A DNA stretch of 64,000 bases, from positions 3,162,001-3,226,000 of the forward strand of contig CAUJLY010000004.1 of NCBI GenBank assembly GCA_963281155.1, read 5' to 3'. The position numbers and the translations under genes are program-made. The DNA is from Rhabditophanes sp. KR3021. Its lineage: Eukaryota > Nematoda > Chromadorea > Rhabditida > Alloionematidae. Positions 14,501 through 26,500 of this stretch are shown here, piece by piece. The number at the start of each line of letters is the position of its first letter. Position 1 is the stretch's first letter. The notes beneath the pieces were generated by a model. The model had not been told where the DNA came from, made no database searches, and was given only the letters and a program-made list of their open reading frames with translations.

Positions 14501-17500
14501 TGAATCGAAAGAAGTAGCTGAGCAATCTAAAGATTCGTTGTCAGTTGACAAACAAATTGAGGAGATTTGTGATATTGAAAACGAAACTGAACGACACATT
14601 CTCGACAAAAAAGAGAAAGTAGCTGAACATCTGCCTATTGTTGTCTTAGCATCCGCCGAAGACCAGCATATTGATGAAAAGGTACTCGATAAAAGATATT
14701 GTGTCCGATGCACACTTAGCTGAAGATTTTGTTAAAAGGAGTGAGGAAATAGTTGATGTTCCTCAACTTTCTGAAGAACATATGATTACTGATCTATCAT
14801 TTATTAAAGACATCATTGACGAACTTATTGAAATCGAAGTTTTGTATGACGATTTTGAGTTTGTTGAATGCAAACAAGCCTTGATATCTAAACCAAAGTC
14901 TGTTGCGAAAGTAGGTGAAAAACATTCTTTGGAAATATCTGAAGTTGATATTCTTAAATTACATCAAGAGCATAATGCTACTGCGGATCTTATGTTTTCA
15001 AAAGGCCAGCAGATGGAAATTATTGAAATAGAAGTACTATACGAGGATAATGAAATTGTTGAATTAGATAGACTTACCTCAATTAAGGACAAAATTGGAG
15101 AAGCTAAAATTGATACTCCTAAAATATATTTGGTAGATCAAGATGTGTCAACGGATTTAATGTTTAAAAACCCACAACAAACGGAGTACATAGAAATTGA
15201 AGTCTTAGTTGATCCTTATGATCATGTACAATTAGATCTTCAGTTCATTAACCAAGAAGAGTTGCTAGTTGGTGATACTACAAAGGATTTGGTTGAAAAA
15301 GATATATCAATTGAATTAGCGTTTAAAAATTCATCTGAGAATGAATTTCTTGAAATTGGTGTTTTAACTAATGAGTATGATTGGTTATCTTCGAATATTA
15401 GACTTCCTAAGTCTAAGAAACTTGAAGCTGATAAAGGTATGTAAACTAATAAATGTAATGCATTTGAGAGTAACGTACGTTGAAAAAAATATTATTTGTA
15501 TTAGTGCGATGTGTATTAATAATATCTCCTTTTTGCAAACTTTTACAGTATTACAAAGTATATGTACATATTTTATTTACTTTCTGCTTTACTCAGCAAA
15601 TTATAAAAATGAATCAAAAAAGTTTGTAGCATGTATATTATCTTTCGAGTTATCAGCATTCAGTTTCGCTTATTAAAGAGGTATTTATTAAGAGAATTGA
15701 ACCTTTATTTGCTTATGGGTTCTTTTAAAGTATTCTTATAAGTTGTTGTAATTTTTTGTTTGAAAATAGTGGTCCTCATTTATTTAATTTTAACATTTTT
15801 TAGATGAATTGGAGGCAGATGGACAAGTAGAAGAGACTACAGTAGATACTCAAATAAACGAGGAATCAGTTATTGTTGAGGATAAGTCTGATGAAAAAGT
15901 TGTCGAATCTGCAATCGTTGAAGATACGTCTAATGCAATAGTTGACGAATCTGTAATTGTTGAGGATGATATTAAAGAAATTCTCACTGAGCAAGTACCA
16001 CAAATTGAATTGCTAGAAGATTCGTCAAAGGCAGATGATCTAGAAGTTAAACCGGCTGTTGGGGAAATAGTTGATATACAAGAGTCTATTTCTGAATCAA
16101 AGACAATCGAGTTAGTTGGAGATTTGATAATTAATAAGCCAGAGTCAGATAGTGTTCAGAAAGAAACAACAGAAAAAATCCAGGAGCAACCATTGGTTTC
16201 TCAAGAATTAAATGATCTAATCGAAAGTAAGCCTGAAGTTGAAACAATCAAGATTGCTGAACGAGCCCCAGTTTTGGAAGATACATCTAAGGAAGTCGGT
16301 TCCGAGTCTAAAAACGAACAAACAAAACTTAAGGATGTTGAGAAAATTGCTGATATGAAGAAAACAAAAGGGGTCACATTAGTTACCAAAGATTCTGTCA
16401 TCCAACCCGAAGTTGAAATCTTAGTAAAATTAAAAGAAATTCCCGAAATAGTAAAAGAAGTTGAAATTCTACCAGTAATTGCTGAAGAGCAACAAAAACC
16501 TTTGAAAATTGACAAACCAGACAATAAATTGATAAAATTGAGTAAAGATGAACTTGTAATTTCAGAACAATTAGATGACAAGTTTACCGTAGCAGAAAAT
16601 ATTCCAGAACAAATCTCCCAACCGGGTGAGGCCGGAATTTTAGATGATGTTGATCAAGCCAAGAAATTTGGTGATGCAAAGATCAAGAAGTTAGCTGGTG
16701 AGGCAAAGATTTTGGAAAATGCTCAAGACAAGAAATTGGGTGATGCGGCCAAGATTTTAGAGGATAATAAGGTCAAACAGTTAGTTGAAGAAGAGATGAA
16801 ATTAGGTGATTCTCAAGCCAAGCAAATGGCTGATCAGAAAAAGAAATTAGCCGATGCTCAAGCCAAGAAGTTAGCTGAAGAGACAAAGATTTCAGAAGAC
16901 GCTAAAGCCAAGAAACTAACTGAAAAGAAAGCCAATATAGAAGACACTAAGGCCAACAAATTATCTGAACAAAAGACTAAGTTAGATGATGCTCAAGTCA
17001 ATAAATTGGGTGAGGAAACCAGGAGTTTGGCAGACGCTGAAGCCAAAAAGTTAGCTGAAGAAAAAGCCAGTAAATTAGATGAAGAAAAATTCAAATTAGC
17101 TGATACTCAAGCCAAGATATTGGAAGAGGAGACCAAGCAGTTAGCTGATAAAACCAAGTTAGAAGACGAGAAAGCCAAGAAGTTAGCGGAAGAGATAAAG
17201 ATTTCAGAAGACGCTAAAGCTAAGAAATTAGCTGATGAGAAACTTAAGCTAGAAGAAACTAAAGCCAAGAAGTTAGCTGAAGAAACAAAAATTTCAGAAG
17301 ACGTTAAAGTTAAGAAGCTACTTGAAGAAAAACTGAAGTTAGAAAACGATAAATCCAAGAAGTTAGCTGATGAGAAGGTCAAATTAGAAGAAGAGAAAGC
17401 TAAGAAATTAGCCGAAGAAAAGGCCAAGTTAGAAGATGTTAAAGCTAAGAAGTTAGCCGAAGAGAAAGCCAAATTAGCCGATGCTCAAGCCAAGAAGTTA

Positions 17501-20500
17501 GCTGAAGAGAAACTCAAGCTAGAAGAAGAGAAAGCCAAGTTAGAAGAAGTTAACGCCAAGAAGTTAGCTGAAGAAAAAGCCAAACTAGAAGAAGCTAAAA
17601 CCAAGAAGTTAGCGAAAGAAAAACTCAAACTAGAAGACGAGAAAGCTAAGAAACTGGCCGAAGAAAAAGCTAAGTTAGATGAAGAGAAAACTAAGAAATT
17701 AACTGATGAGAAACTGAAGTTAGACGAAGTTAAAGCCAAAAAATTAGCTGATGAAAAGGCCAAATTAGATGAAGAGAAAGCTAAGAAATTGGCGGAAGAA
17801 AAATTGAAGTTAGAAGACGCTAAAGCTAAACAATTAGCTGATGAGAAACTTAAGCTAGAAGAAGCTAAAGCCAAAAAGTTGGCTGAAGAAACAAAGATTT
17901 TAGAAGATGCTAAAGCCAAGAAGTTAGCTGAAGAGAAAGCCAAATTAAGAGGATGCTAAGATCAAGAAATTGGCGGAAGAAAAACTCAAACTAGAAGAAG
18001 CTAAAGTTAAACAATTGGCTGATGAAAAGGTTAAGTTAGCAGATGCTCACGCCAAAAAATTAGCAGAAGAAACCAAGATTTTGGAAGATACTAAAATACA
18101 GAAGTTAGCTGATGAGAAACTCAGGTTAGAAGAAGTTAAGACCAAGAAATTGGCTGAAGACAAGGCCAAGTTAGAAGAAGAAGAAAGCCAAGAAGTTAGC
18201 TGAAGAAAAAGCCAAACTAGAAGAAGCTAAAACCAAGAAGTTAACAGAAGAAAAACTCAAACTAGAAGAAGTTAAAGTTAAACAATTGGCTGATGAAAAG
18301 GTTAAGTTAGCAGATGCTCACGCCAAAAAATTAGCAGAAGAAACCAAGATTTTGGAAGATACTAAAATACAGAAGTTAGCTGATGAGAAACTCAGGTTAG
18401 AAGAAGTTAAGACCAAGAAATTGGCTGAAGACAAGGCCAAGTTAGAAGAAGAGAAAGCCAAGAAGTTAGCTGAAGAAAAAGCCAAATTAGAGGATGCTAA
18501 GATCAAGAAATTGGCGGAAGAAAAACTCAAACTAGAAGAAGCTAAAGTTAAACAATTGGCTGATGAAAAGGTTAAGTTAGCAGATGCTCACGCCAAAAAA
18601 TTAGCAGAAGAAACCAAGATTTTGGAAGATACTAAAATACAGAAGTTAGCTGATGAGAAACTCAGGTTAGAAGAAGTTAAGACCAAGAAATTGGCTGAAG
18701 ACAAGGCCAAGTTAGAAGAAGAGAAAGCCAAGAAGTTAGCTGAAGAAAAAGCCAAACTAGAAGAAGCTAAAACCAAGAAGTTAACAGAAGAAAAACTCAA
18801 ACTAGAAGACGAGAAAGCCAAGAAGTTAGCTGAAGAAAAGGCCAAGTTAGATGAAGAGAAAGCTAAAAAATTGACCGGAGAAAAACTTAAGCTAGAAGAC
18901 GCTAAAGCTAAGAAGTTAGCTGAAGAAAAACTCAAGTTAGAAGACGCTAAAGCTAAACAATTAGCCGAAGAAAAACTTAAGCTAGAAGAAACTAAAGCTA
19001 AGAAGTTAGTTGATGAGAAACTTAAGTTAGAAAATGATAAATCCAAAAAATTAGCAGAAGAAAAGGTCAAGCTAGATGAAGAGAAAGCCAAAAAATTAGC
19101 TGATGAGAAAGTCAAACTAGAAGAAGCTAAGCTTAAGAAGTTAGCCGATGAGAAACTTAAGTTAGACGAAGTTAAGGCTAAGAAGTTAGCCGAAGAAAAA
19201 CTCAAACTAGAAGACGAGAAAGCTAAGAAACTGGCCGAAGAAAAAGCTAAGTTAGATGAAGAGAAAACTAAGAAATTAACTGATGAGAAACTGAAGTTAG
19301 ACGAAGTTAAAGCCAAAAAGTTAGCTGATGAAAAGGCCAAATTAGATGAAGAGAAAGCTAAGAAACTGACGGAAGAAAAATTGAAGTTAGATGAAGAGAA
19401 AGCTAAGAAATTGGCTGATGAGAAAGCCAAGTTAGACCAAGTTAAGGCCAAGAAGTTAACCGAAGAAAAGGTCAAGTTAGATGAAGAGAAAACTAAGAAA
19501 TTGGCTGAAGAAAAAGCTAAGTTAGAAGAAGCTAAAGTTAAACAATTGGCTGATGAGAAACTTAAGTTAGACGAAGCTAAGGCTAAGAAGTTAGCTGAAG
19601 AAAAAGCCAAATTAGATGAAGAGAAAGCTAAGAAATTAGCTGATGAGAAACTGAAGTTGGAAGAAGCTAAAGCTAAGAAATTGGCTGAAGAGAAACTGAA
19701 GTTAGAAGAAGTTAAGGCTAAGAAGCTAGCTGCGGAGACAAAGATTTCAAAAGACGCTGAAGCTAAGAAGTTAGCCGAAGAAAAGATCAAGTTAGATGAA
19801 GCTAAAGTTAAACAATTGGCTGAAGAGAAACTCAAACTAGAAGAAGCTAAAGTTAAGAAGTTAGCTGATGAGAAAGCTAAGAAATTAACCGAAGAAAAAG
19901 CCAAGTTAGCTGAAGAGAAAGCCAAGTTAGAAGACGAGAAAGCTAAGAAGCTAGCTGAAGATAAACTTAAGTTAGAAGACGAGAAAGCTAAGAAATTGGC
20001 TGATGAGAAAGTCAAACTAGAAGAAGCTAAAGTTAAGAAGTTAGCTGAAGAAAAAGCTAAGAAATTAACCGAAGAAGAAAGCCAGATTAGAAGAAGCTAA
20101 AGTTAAACAATTGGCTGAAGAGAAACTCAAACTCGAAGAAGCTAAGGTCAAGAAACTGGCCGAAGAAAAACTTAAGCTAGAAGAAGCTAAAGCCAAGTTG
20201 GAAGAAGCTAAGGTTAAGAAATTGGCTGAAGAAACAAAGATTTTAGAAGAAGCTAAAGTTAAGAAATTAACCGAAGAAAAAGTAAAATTAGATGAAGTTA
20301 AAGCTAAGAAATTAGCTGATGAGAAAGCTAAGAAATTAACCGAAGAGAAAGCCAAGTTAGAAGAAGCTAAAGTTAAACAATTGGCTGAAGAAAAGACCAA
20401 GTTAGAAGAAGCTAAGGCTAAGAAGTTAGCTGATGAGAAACTCAAATTAGACGAAACTAAAGTTAAGAAGTTAGCTGATGAGAAACTTAAGCTAGAAGAA

Positions 20501-23500
20501 GCTAAAGCTAAGAAATTAGCTGAAGAGACCAAGAAGTTAGGAGAAGAGAAAAAGAAGTTGGATGAAGCTAAGGAGAAGAAGTTAACAGAAGAGGCAAAAG
20601 TTTTAGCAGACGCTCAGACCAAGAAGTTAGCTGATGAGACCAAGAAGGTAGCTGATGATACCAAAGAAGGTAGCTGATGAGAAAGCTAAACTAGAAGAAG
20701 CTAAAGTTAAGAAGTTAGCTGATGAGAAAGCCAAGAAGTTAGCTGATGAGAAAGCCAAGAAGTTAGCTGATGAGAAACTTAAGCTAGAAGAAGCTAAAGT
20801 TAAACAATTGGCGGAAGAAAAATTTAAGCTAGAAGAAACTAAGGCTCAAGAATTAGCTAAGAAGACCGAGAAGTTAGAAGAAGTCAAAGCCAAGAAGTTA
20901 GCTGATGAGAAACTTAAGCTAGAAGAAACTAAGATCAAGAAGTTAGCTGACGAGAAACTCAAGTTGGAAGAAGAGAAAGTTAAAAAATTAGCTGATGAGA
21001 AACTCAAGTTAGAAAATGATAAATCCAAAAAGTTAGCTGATGAAAAGGCCAAATTAGATGAAGAGAAAGCTAAGAAATTGGCGGAAGAAAAATTGAAGTT
21101 AGAAGACGCTAAAGCTAAACAATTAGTTGATGAGAAACTAAACTTAGAAGAAGAGAAAGCCAAGAAGTTAGCTGAAGAAACAAAGATTTCAGAAGACGCT
21201 AAATCCAAGAAGCTACTTGAAGAAAAACTGAAGTTAGACAACGAGAAAGCTAAGAAATTAGCTGATGAGAAAGCTAAGTTAGACGAAGTTAAAGCTAAAA
21301 AGTTAGCCGAAGAAAAAGCCAAATTAGATGAAGAGAAAGCTAAGAAATTAGCCGATGCTCAAGCTAAGAAATTAGCAGAAGAAACCAAGATTTCAGAAGA
21401 CGCTAAAAAGCTAAGAAATTGGCTGAAGAAAAACTGAAGTTAGAAAACGAGAAAGCTAAGAAATTAGCTGATGAGAAACTTAAGTTAGACGAAGCTAAGG
21501 TTAAGAAATTAACCGAAGAGAAAGCCAAGTTAGAAGAAGTTAAAGCCAAGCAGTTAGCTGATAAAACCAAGTTAGAAGACGAGAAAGCCAAGAAGTTAGC
21601 TGAAGAGATAAAGATTTCAGAAGACGCTAAAGATAAGAAATTAGCTGATGAGAAACTAAACTTAGAAGAAGTTAAAGCCAAGAAGTTAGCTGAAGAAACC
21701 AAGATTTTAGAAGATGCTAAATCTAAGAAATTAGTTGAAGAGAAAGCCAAATTAGAGGATGCTAAGATCAAGAAATTGGCGGAAGAAAAACTCAAACTAG
21801 AAGAAGTCAAAGCCAAGAAGTTAGCTGATGAGAAACTTAAGCTAGAAGAAACTAAGATCAAGAAGTTAGCTGACGAGAAACTCAAGTTGGAAGAAGAGAA
21901 AGCTAAGAAGTTAGCCGATGCTCAAGCCAAGTTAGAAGACGAGAAAGTCAAAAAGTTAACTGATGAGAAACTGAAGTTAGAAGAAGCTAAGACTAAGAAA
22001 TTGGCTGAAGAAAAGGCCCAGTTAGAAGAAGCTAAAGTTAAACAATTAGCTGATGAGAAAGTCAAACTAGAAGAAGCTAAGCTTAAGAATTTAGCCGATG
22101 AGAAACTTAAGTTAGAAGAAACTAAAGCTAAGAAGTTAGCAGAAGATAAAGCCAAGTTAGAAGAAACTAAAGCTAAGAAGTTAGTTGATGAGAAACTTAA
22201 GCTAGAAGACGAGAAAGCTAAGAAATTGGCTGATGAGAAACTAAAGTTAGAAGAAGTTAAAGCCAAGAAATTAGCTGAAGAAAAGGTCAAACTAGAAGAA
22301 GAGAAAGCCAAGAAACTAGTTGAAGAAAATGCTAAGATTTTAGTAGATAACAAGACTAAAAAATTAGTCGAAGAGACCAAAACATTAGATGACGCTAAAG
22401 CCAAATTAGCACTTTTTGAAACAGATTCAAATGTCAATTTTGAGATAAGGTCGAAAAACCAATTGGTGTCAAAGATTTCATCTGGAAAAGTTCAATCTGT
22501 TAAATGGACAAAGAATAACAAAGATTTATTCAAACGGCAGTATGTTCAAACCGGAAACGAATGCACTCTTAACTTTGCAAATGTATCGCCTACTGATGTC
22601 GGAGAATACAAATGTATTTGGTCAGACGGACTGAATCAAATTGAAGACAAATTTACTGTCGCAGTTTATTCAAAGCCATTTGTAAAGATAATTTCAAAAA
22701 CAGATGCAGTTAAGCTTGGGGATCAAATTAAGTTTGTTGTTGAATATGGTGGCTTACCCAAGCCTGCTCTCTCTTTCAAACACGATAACAAAGAACTAGA
22801 AAGTGGATTAATTACAAGAATTACTACACACAATACTGAAGAACTGACATTTGACATTAAGAAATGCACCAAAGAAAGCACAGGTGCATACACAATTACA
22901 TGTTTTAATAAATTTGGGTCTGTTACTGAAATAATTCAAGTAAATATCGAGTTTCCGGACATTGCAGAAAAATCTATGATGGATGAAGCTATACCGGAAA
23001 GTATCTCACTTGATGATGATCTAAGTGCAGATTTCGATAAGAAGATTAACAAAAAACAGATTAAAAAATTACCCAAGAAGGGTGAAGAAACATCTAAAGA
23101 CTCAATTATTGAAGAAACTGATAACAAAAAAACGACTGAAGACGCTAAGAAGATTGGGTTAATAGAAGGTACCATTGAAAAGGGGTTAACTAAAGATTCT
23201 GAAATTGATACTCTTAAACAAACAGAGGGTGTAAAACCTAAAGCCCCGGTGGTGGAGAAAAAGGAAAGTGCGGAAAAGATGATTTCTAAGGTTGACAAGA
23301 GCAAAGACGCTGAAAATATCAAGTTAGTACCACCTGCTGAAACTAAAGCTCCAGTCGAAGAAGCCAAAAAGAAAACCGAGGCAATTATTCCATTAACTGA
23401 GACTAAGGCTGCAGGCGTGGAGAAGAAAGATACGGAAAAGGTCACTCCTAAGGTTGAAAAGAGCAAAGATTCTGAAAAAATCATCCCATCGGATAAGCCT

Positions 23501-26500
23501 ACAGCTCCAATTGAAGAAGCTAAAAACAAAGCCGAGACGGTTGTCCCATTGGTTGAAGCCAAAAAGAAAGCTGAAATAATTGCTCCATTGACCGAGGCTA
23601 AAGCTCTAGACCATAAGAAGAAGGATGCAGGAGAAATCACTTCCAAGGATGAAAAAATGACTCCTAAGCTTAAAGAAGTTGCCCCATTGATTGAAGCCGA
23701 ACCTATTGTTGATAAGTTTAAAAAAATTGAGGCACCAGAAGAAAACATTATTGACACTACCAATTTGGAGCTTGTAAAAGCAGATTCTACTGTGAATTTC
23801 GAACTAGGCTCAAAAAATAAAATCGTGTCACAATTATCTTGTGGAAATGTGCAGTCTGTCAAATGGTACAAAAACAGCAAACCTTTGTTTAATAGGCAAT
23901 ACGTTCAAAATGGAAATGAATGTATCCTCAATTTTGCGAATGTGTCTCTTGCAGATTGTGGTGAATTTAAATGTGTTTGGTCTGATGGTAAAAATCAAGT
24001 CGAGCAAGTGTTTACAGTGCAAGTATTCTTGAAACCCTTTATTAAAGTTAATTCTAAATTAGTTTCCATTAAACTTGGAGACGAAATTAAATTAATAATG
24101 GAATGTGGCGGCCTACCTAAACCAACAATTTCTTTCAAGCATAATAATACAGAGCAAAAAACAGGAGTTGTTTCAACCTTTAAAAACAATATGGAGGAAT
24201 TAATATTTAACATCAAGAAGTCTACCAAAGAAAATGCAGGTGTATATAATATTTCAGTATCTAATCAGTTTGGCACGGCCAATGAAGTGGTTGAAGTTGA
24301 TATTGTTTCTCCCTTACCCGAAAACCTTGAGAAGGCACCAATTGTTCCAGAAAAACCTAAGGTGGAAGAAAAAGAGGCTAAACTGAAGCCAGAAGTTCTT
24401 GAAAAGAAAGCACCAATTGTTCCAGAAAAACCTAAAGTGGAAGAAAAAGACGCTAAATTGGAACCTAAAGTGGAAGAAAAAGAGACTAAATTGGAACCTA
24501 AAGTGGAAGAAAAAGACGCTAAATTGGAACCTAAAGTGGAAGAAAAAGAGACTAAAATGAAGCCAGAAGTTTCAGTTCTTGAAAAGAAGGCACCAATTGT
24601 TCCGGAAAAGCCTAAGATAGAAGAAAAAGACGCTAAATTGGAACCTAAAGTGGAAGAAAAAGAGACTAAATTGGAACCTAAAGTGGAAGAAAAAGAGACT
24701 AAATTGGAACCTAAAGTGGAAGAAAAAGAGACTAAATTGAAACCTAAAGTGGAAGAAAAAGACGCTAAATTGAAACCTAAGGTGGAAGAAAAAGAGGCTA
24801 AACTGAAGCCAGAAGTTCCAGTTCTTGAAAAGAAGGCACCAATTGTTCCAGAAAAACCTAAGGTGGAAGAAAAAGACGCTAAATTGAAGCCAGAAATTGC
24901 CGTTCCTGATAACAAGGTCCCAATTGTTGAAGTATCCTTGACCGATGGCAAAAAAGATGACAAAAAAATCGATCAAAAGATCCTAGCTTTACTAGCTCTT
25001 GATGAAATTACTCCTGATTCTTTGAACGAACATAAACTTGTGGAAAAGAAAATCGTAGAAGACAAATTAAGTCTTGTTCAAGCCGACGAAAATGTCATTA
25101 TTGAACTTGGAACCAAAAACCAGTTAGTGTCAAAGATTTCATCTGGAAAAGTTCAATCTGTTAAATGGACAAAGAATAACAAAGATTTATTCAAACGGCA
25201 GTATGCCCAAACCGGAAACGAATGCATTCTTAACTTTGCAAATGCATCGCCTACTGATGTCGGAGAATACAAGTGTATTTGGTCAGATCAAATGAATACA
25301 GTCGAACAAAAGTTTTTAGTCCAAGTATTTTCAAAGCCAACAATCAAGATTAATTCAAAACTAATTTCTGTAAAAGTTGGCGGTGAAATCAAACTTATTG
25401 CTGAATATAGTGGACTACCTAAGCCATCAATTACGCTTAAACATAATAACGCTGAATTAAAGACTGGGACTACATCAATTACTAAAAAGAATGTTGATCA
25501 GTTGATATTCGAAGTCAAAAAATGTAGTCTGGAAAATTCAGGGGTTTACACAGTTACATGCTCCAACCAGTTTGGTTCTGTTGATGAGATTGTAAAAGTA
25601 GATGTGGAATCGCCAATACAGGATAATTTAGAAAAATCGCAGATGGGTGAGGATATTTCAGAAGGGTTGAGTGTATCACTTGAGGATGATGATACAACTG
25701 CCGATTTCGACAAGAAAATCAAGAAGAAGCAAATCAGAAAGTTGTCTAAACAAGATGAGAAACCCGATGAAAAAGATCAAATCACTGAAATTTCAGCCAC
25801 AAAGGATGATAAATTGAAAAAGAGTAAGGAAACCACTTTATTAACAAAGGATTCTGCTGTCCAACCTACTATCGAAGTTTCAATAAAATTGAAGAAAGAA
25901 GATGCAAATGTTAAACAAGCTTCTGCACCTCCAATAGAAGAAGAAAAACAACCTATAAAACTCTCAACGAAAGATAAAAAGCCAGATGATAAGCTTATTA
26001 AATTGGGGAAAGATGGTAAGAAGCTACCTAGTGAAGCATCAAGTGTCGAACCAACTAAAGTAAATGAGCAAATTGTAGCAGATAACAAAATCATTGGAGC
26101 GGTTATTGAAGAAATCAGTTCTATACCTCAAAAGCCACAGATATTTGAAAAAGACACCAAACAAGTAACACCTGTTAGTGAAACAACAAAGATTACTGAT
26201 AGTGAAATTAAGCAGGTATCCACCACTCCTGAAAAAACCAAAGTGGCTGATAAAGGAATTAAACAGATACAGCCAGTTGCTGAGAAACCTAAAGTAGCCG
26301 ATAAAGACATTAAACAAGTACATTCCGCTGCTGATAGTGTTATCAAGCAAGTATCCTCAGCTCCGGAAAAGCGAAAAGCGGTTCATAAAGACATTAAACA
26401 GGAGTGCACCGTTAATGAAGAAGATAAAGAAGCAGATAGTGCCATTAAACAAATGCCGCCTGTTACTGAGAAGCCAAAACTAGCCGAAAAAGATGTTGGT

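Larger units (their letters stand above)
7150..15400 (+). repeat. ttn-1: Dispersed 40-residue VDLLFxK / IEIEVLIDEYEE module, about 12 copies
   Basis: Each copy has V-D-L-L-F-x-K, 5-7 variable residues, then I-E-I-x-V-L-x-D-E-Y-E-E and usually a basic tail (SKKRKS or similar). Approximate starts are 7152, 9367, 10138, 10420, 11190, 11675, 12855, 13130, 14785, 14985, 15145 and 15307. The last four are packed about 160-200 bases apart; the others are separated by variable linkers. I do not recognise it as a named domain. It may be a short binding module or a small beta-hairpin unit. Confidence 0.75.

Noticed and set aside
16600..22440. Long antisense open frames of the type SSANFLAFSSSNL, up to about 475 codons
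   Set aside because: They are mirror images of the KAKKLAEEK codons and appear wherever that repeat is in frame on the plus strand; they have no splice logic or independent domain.
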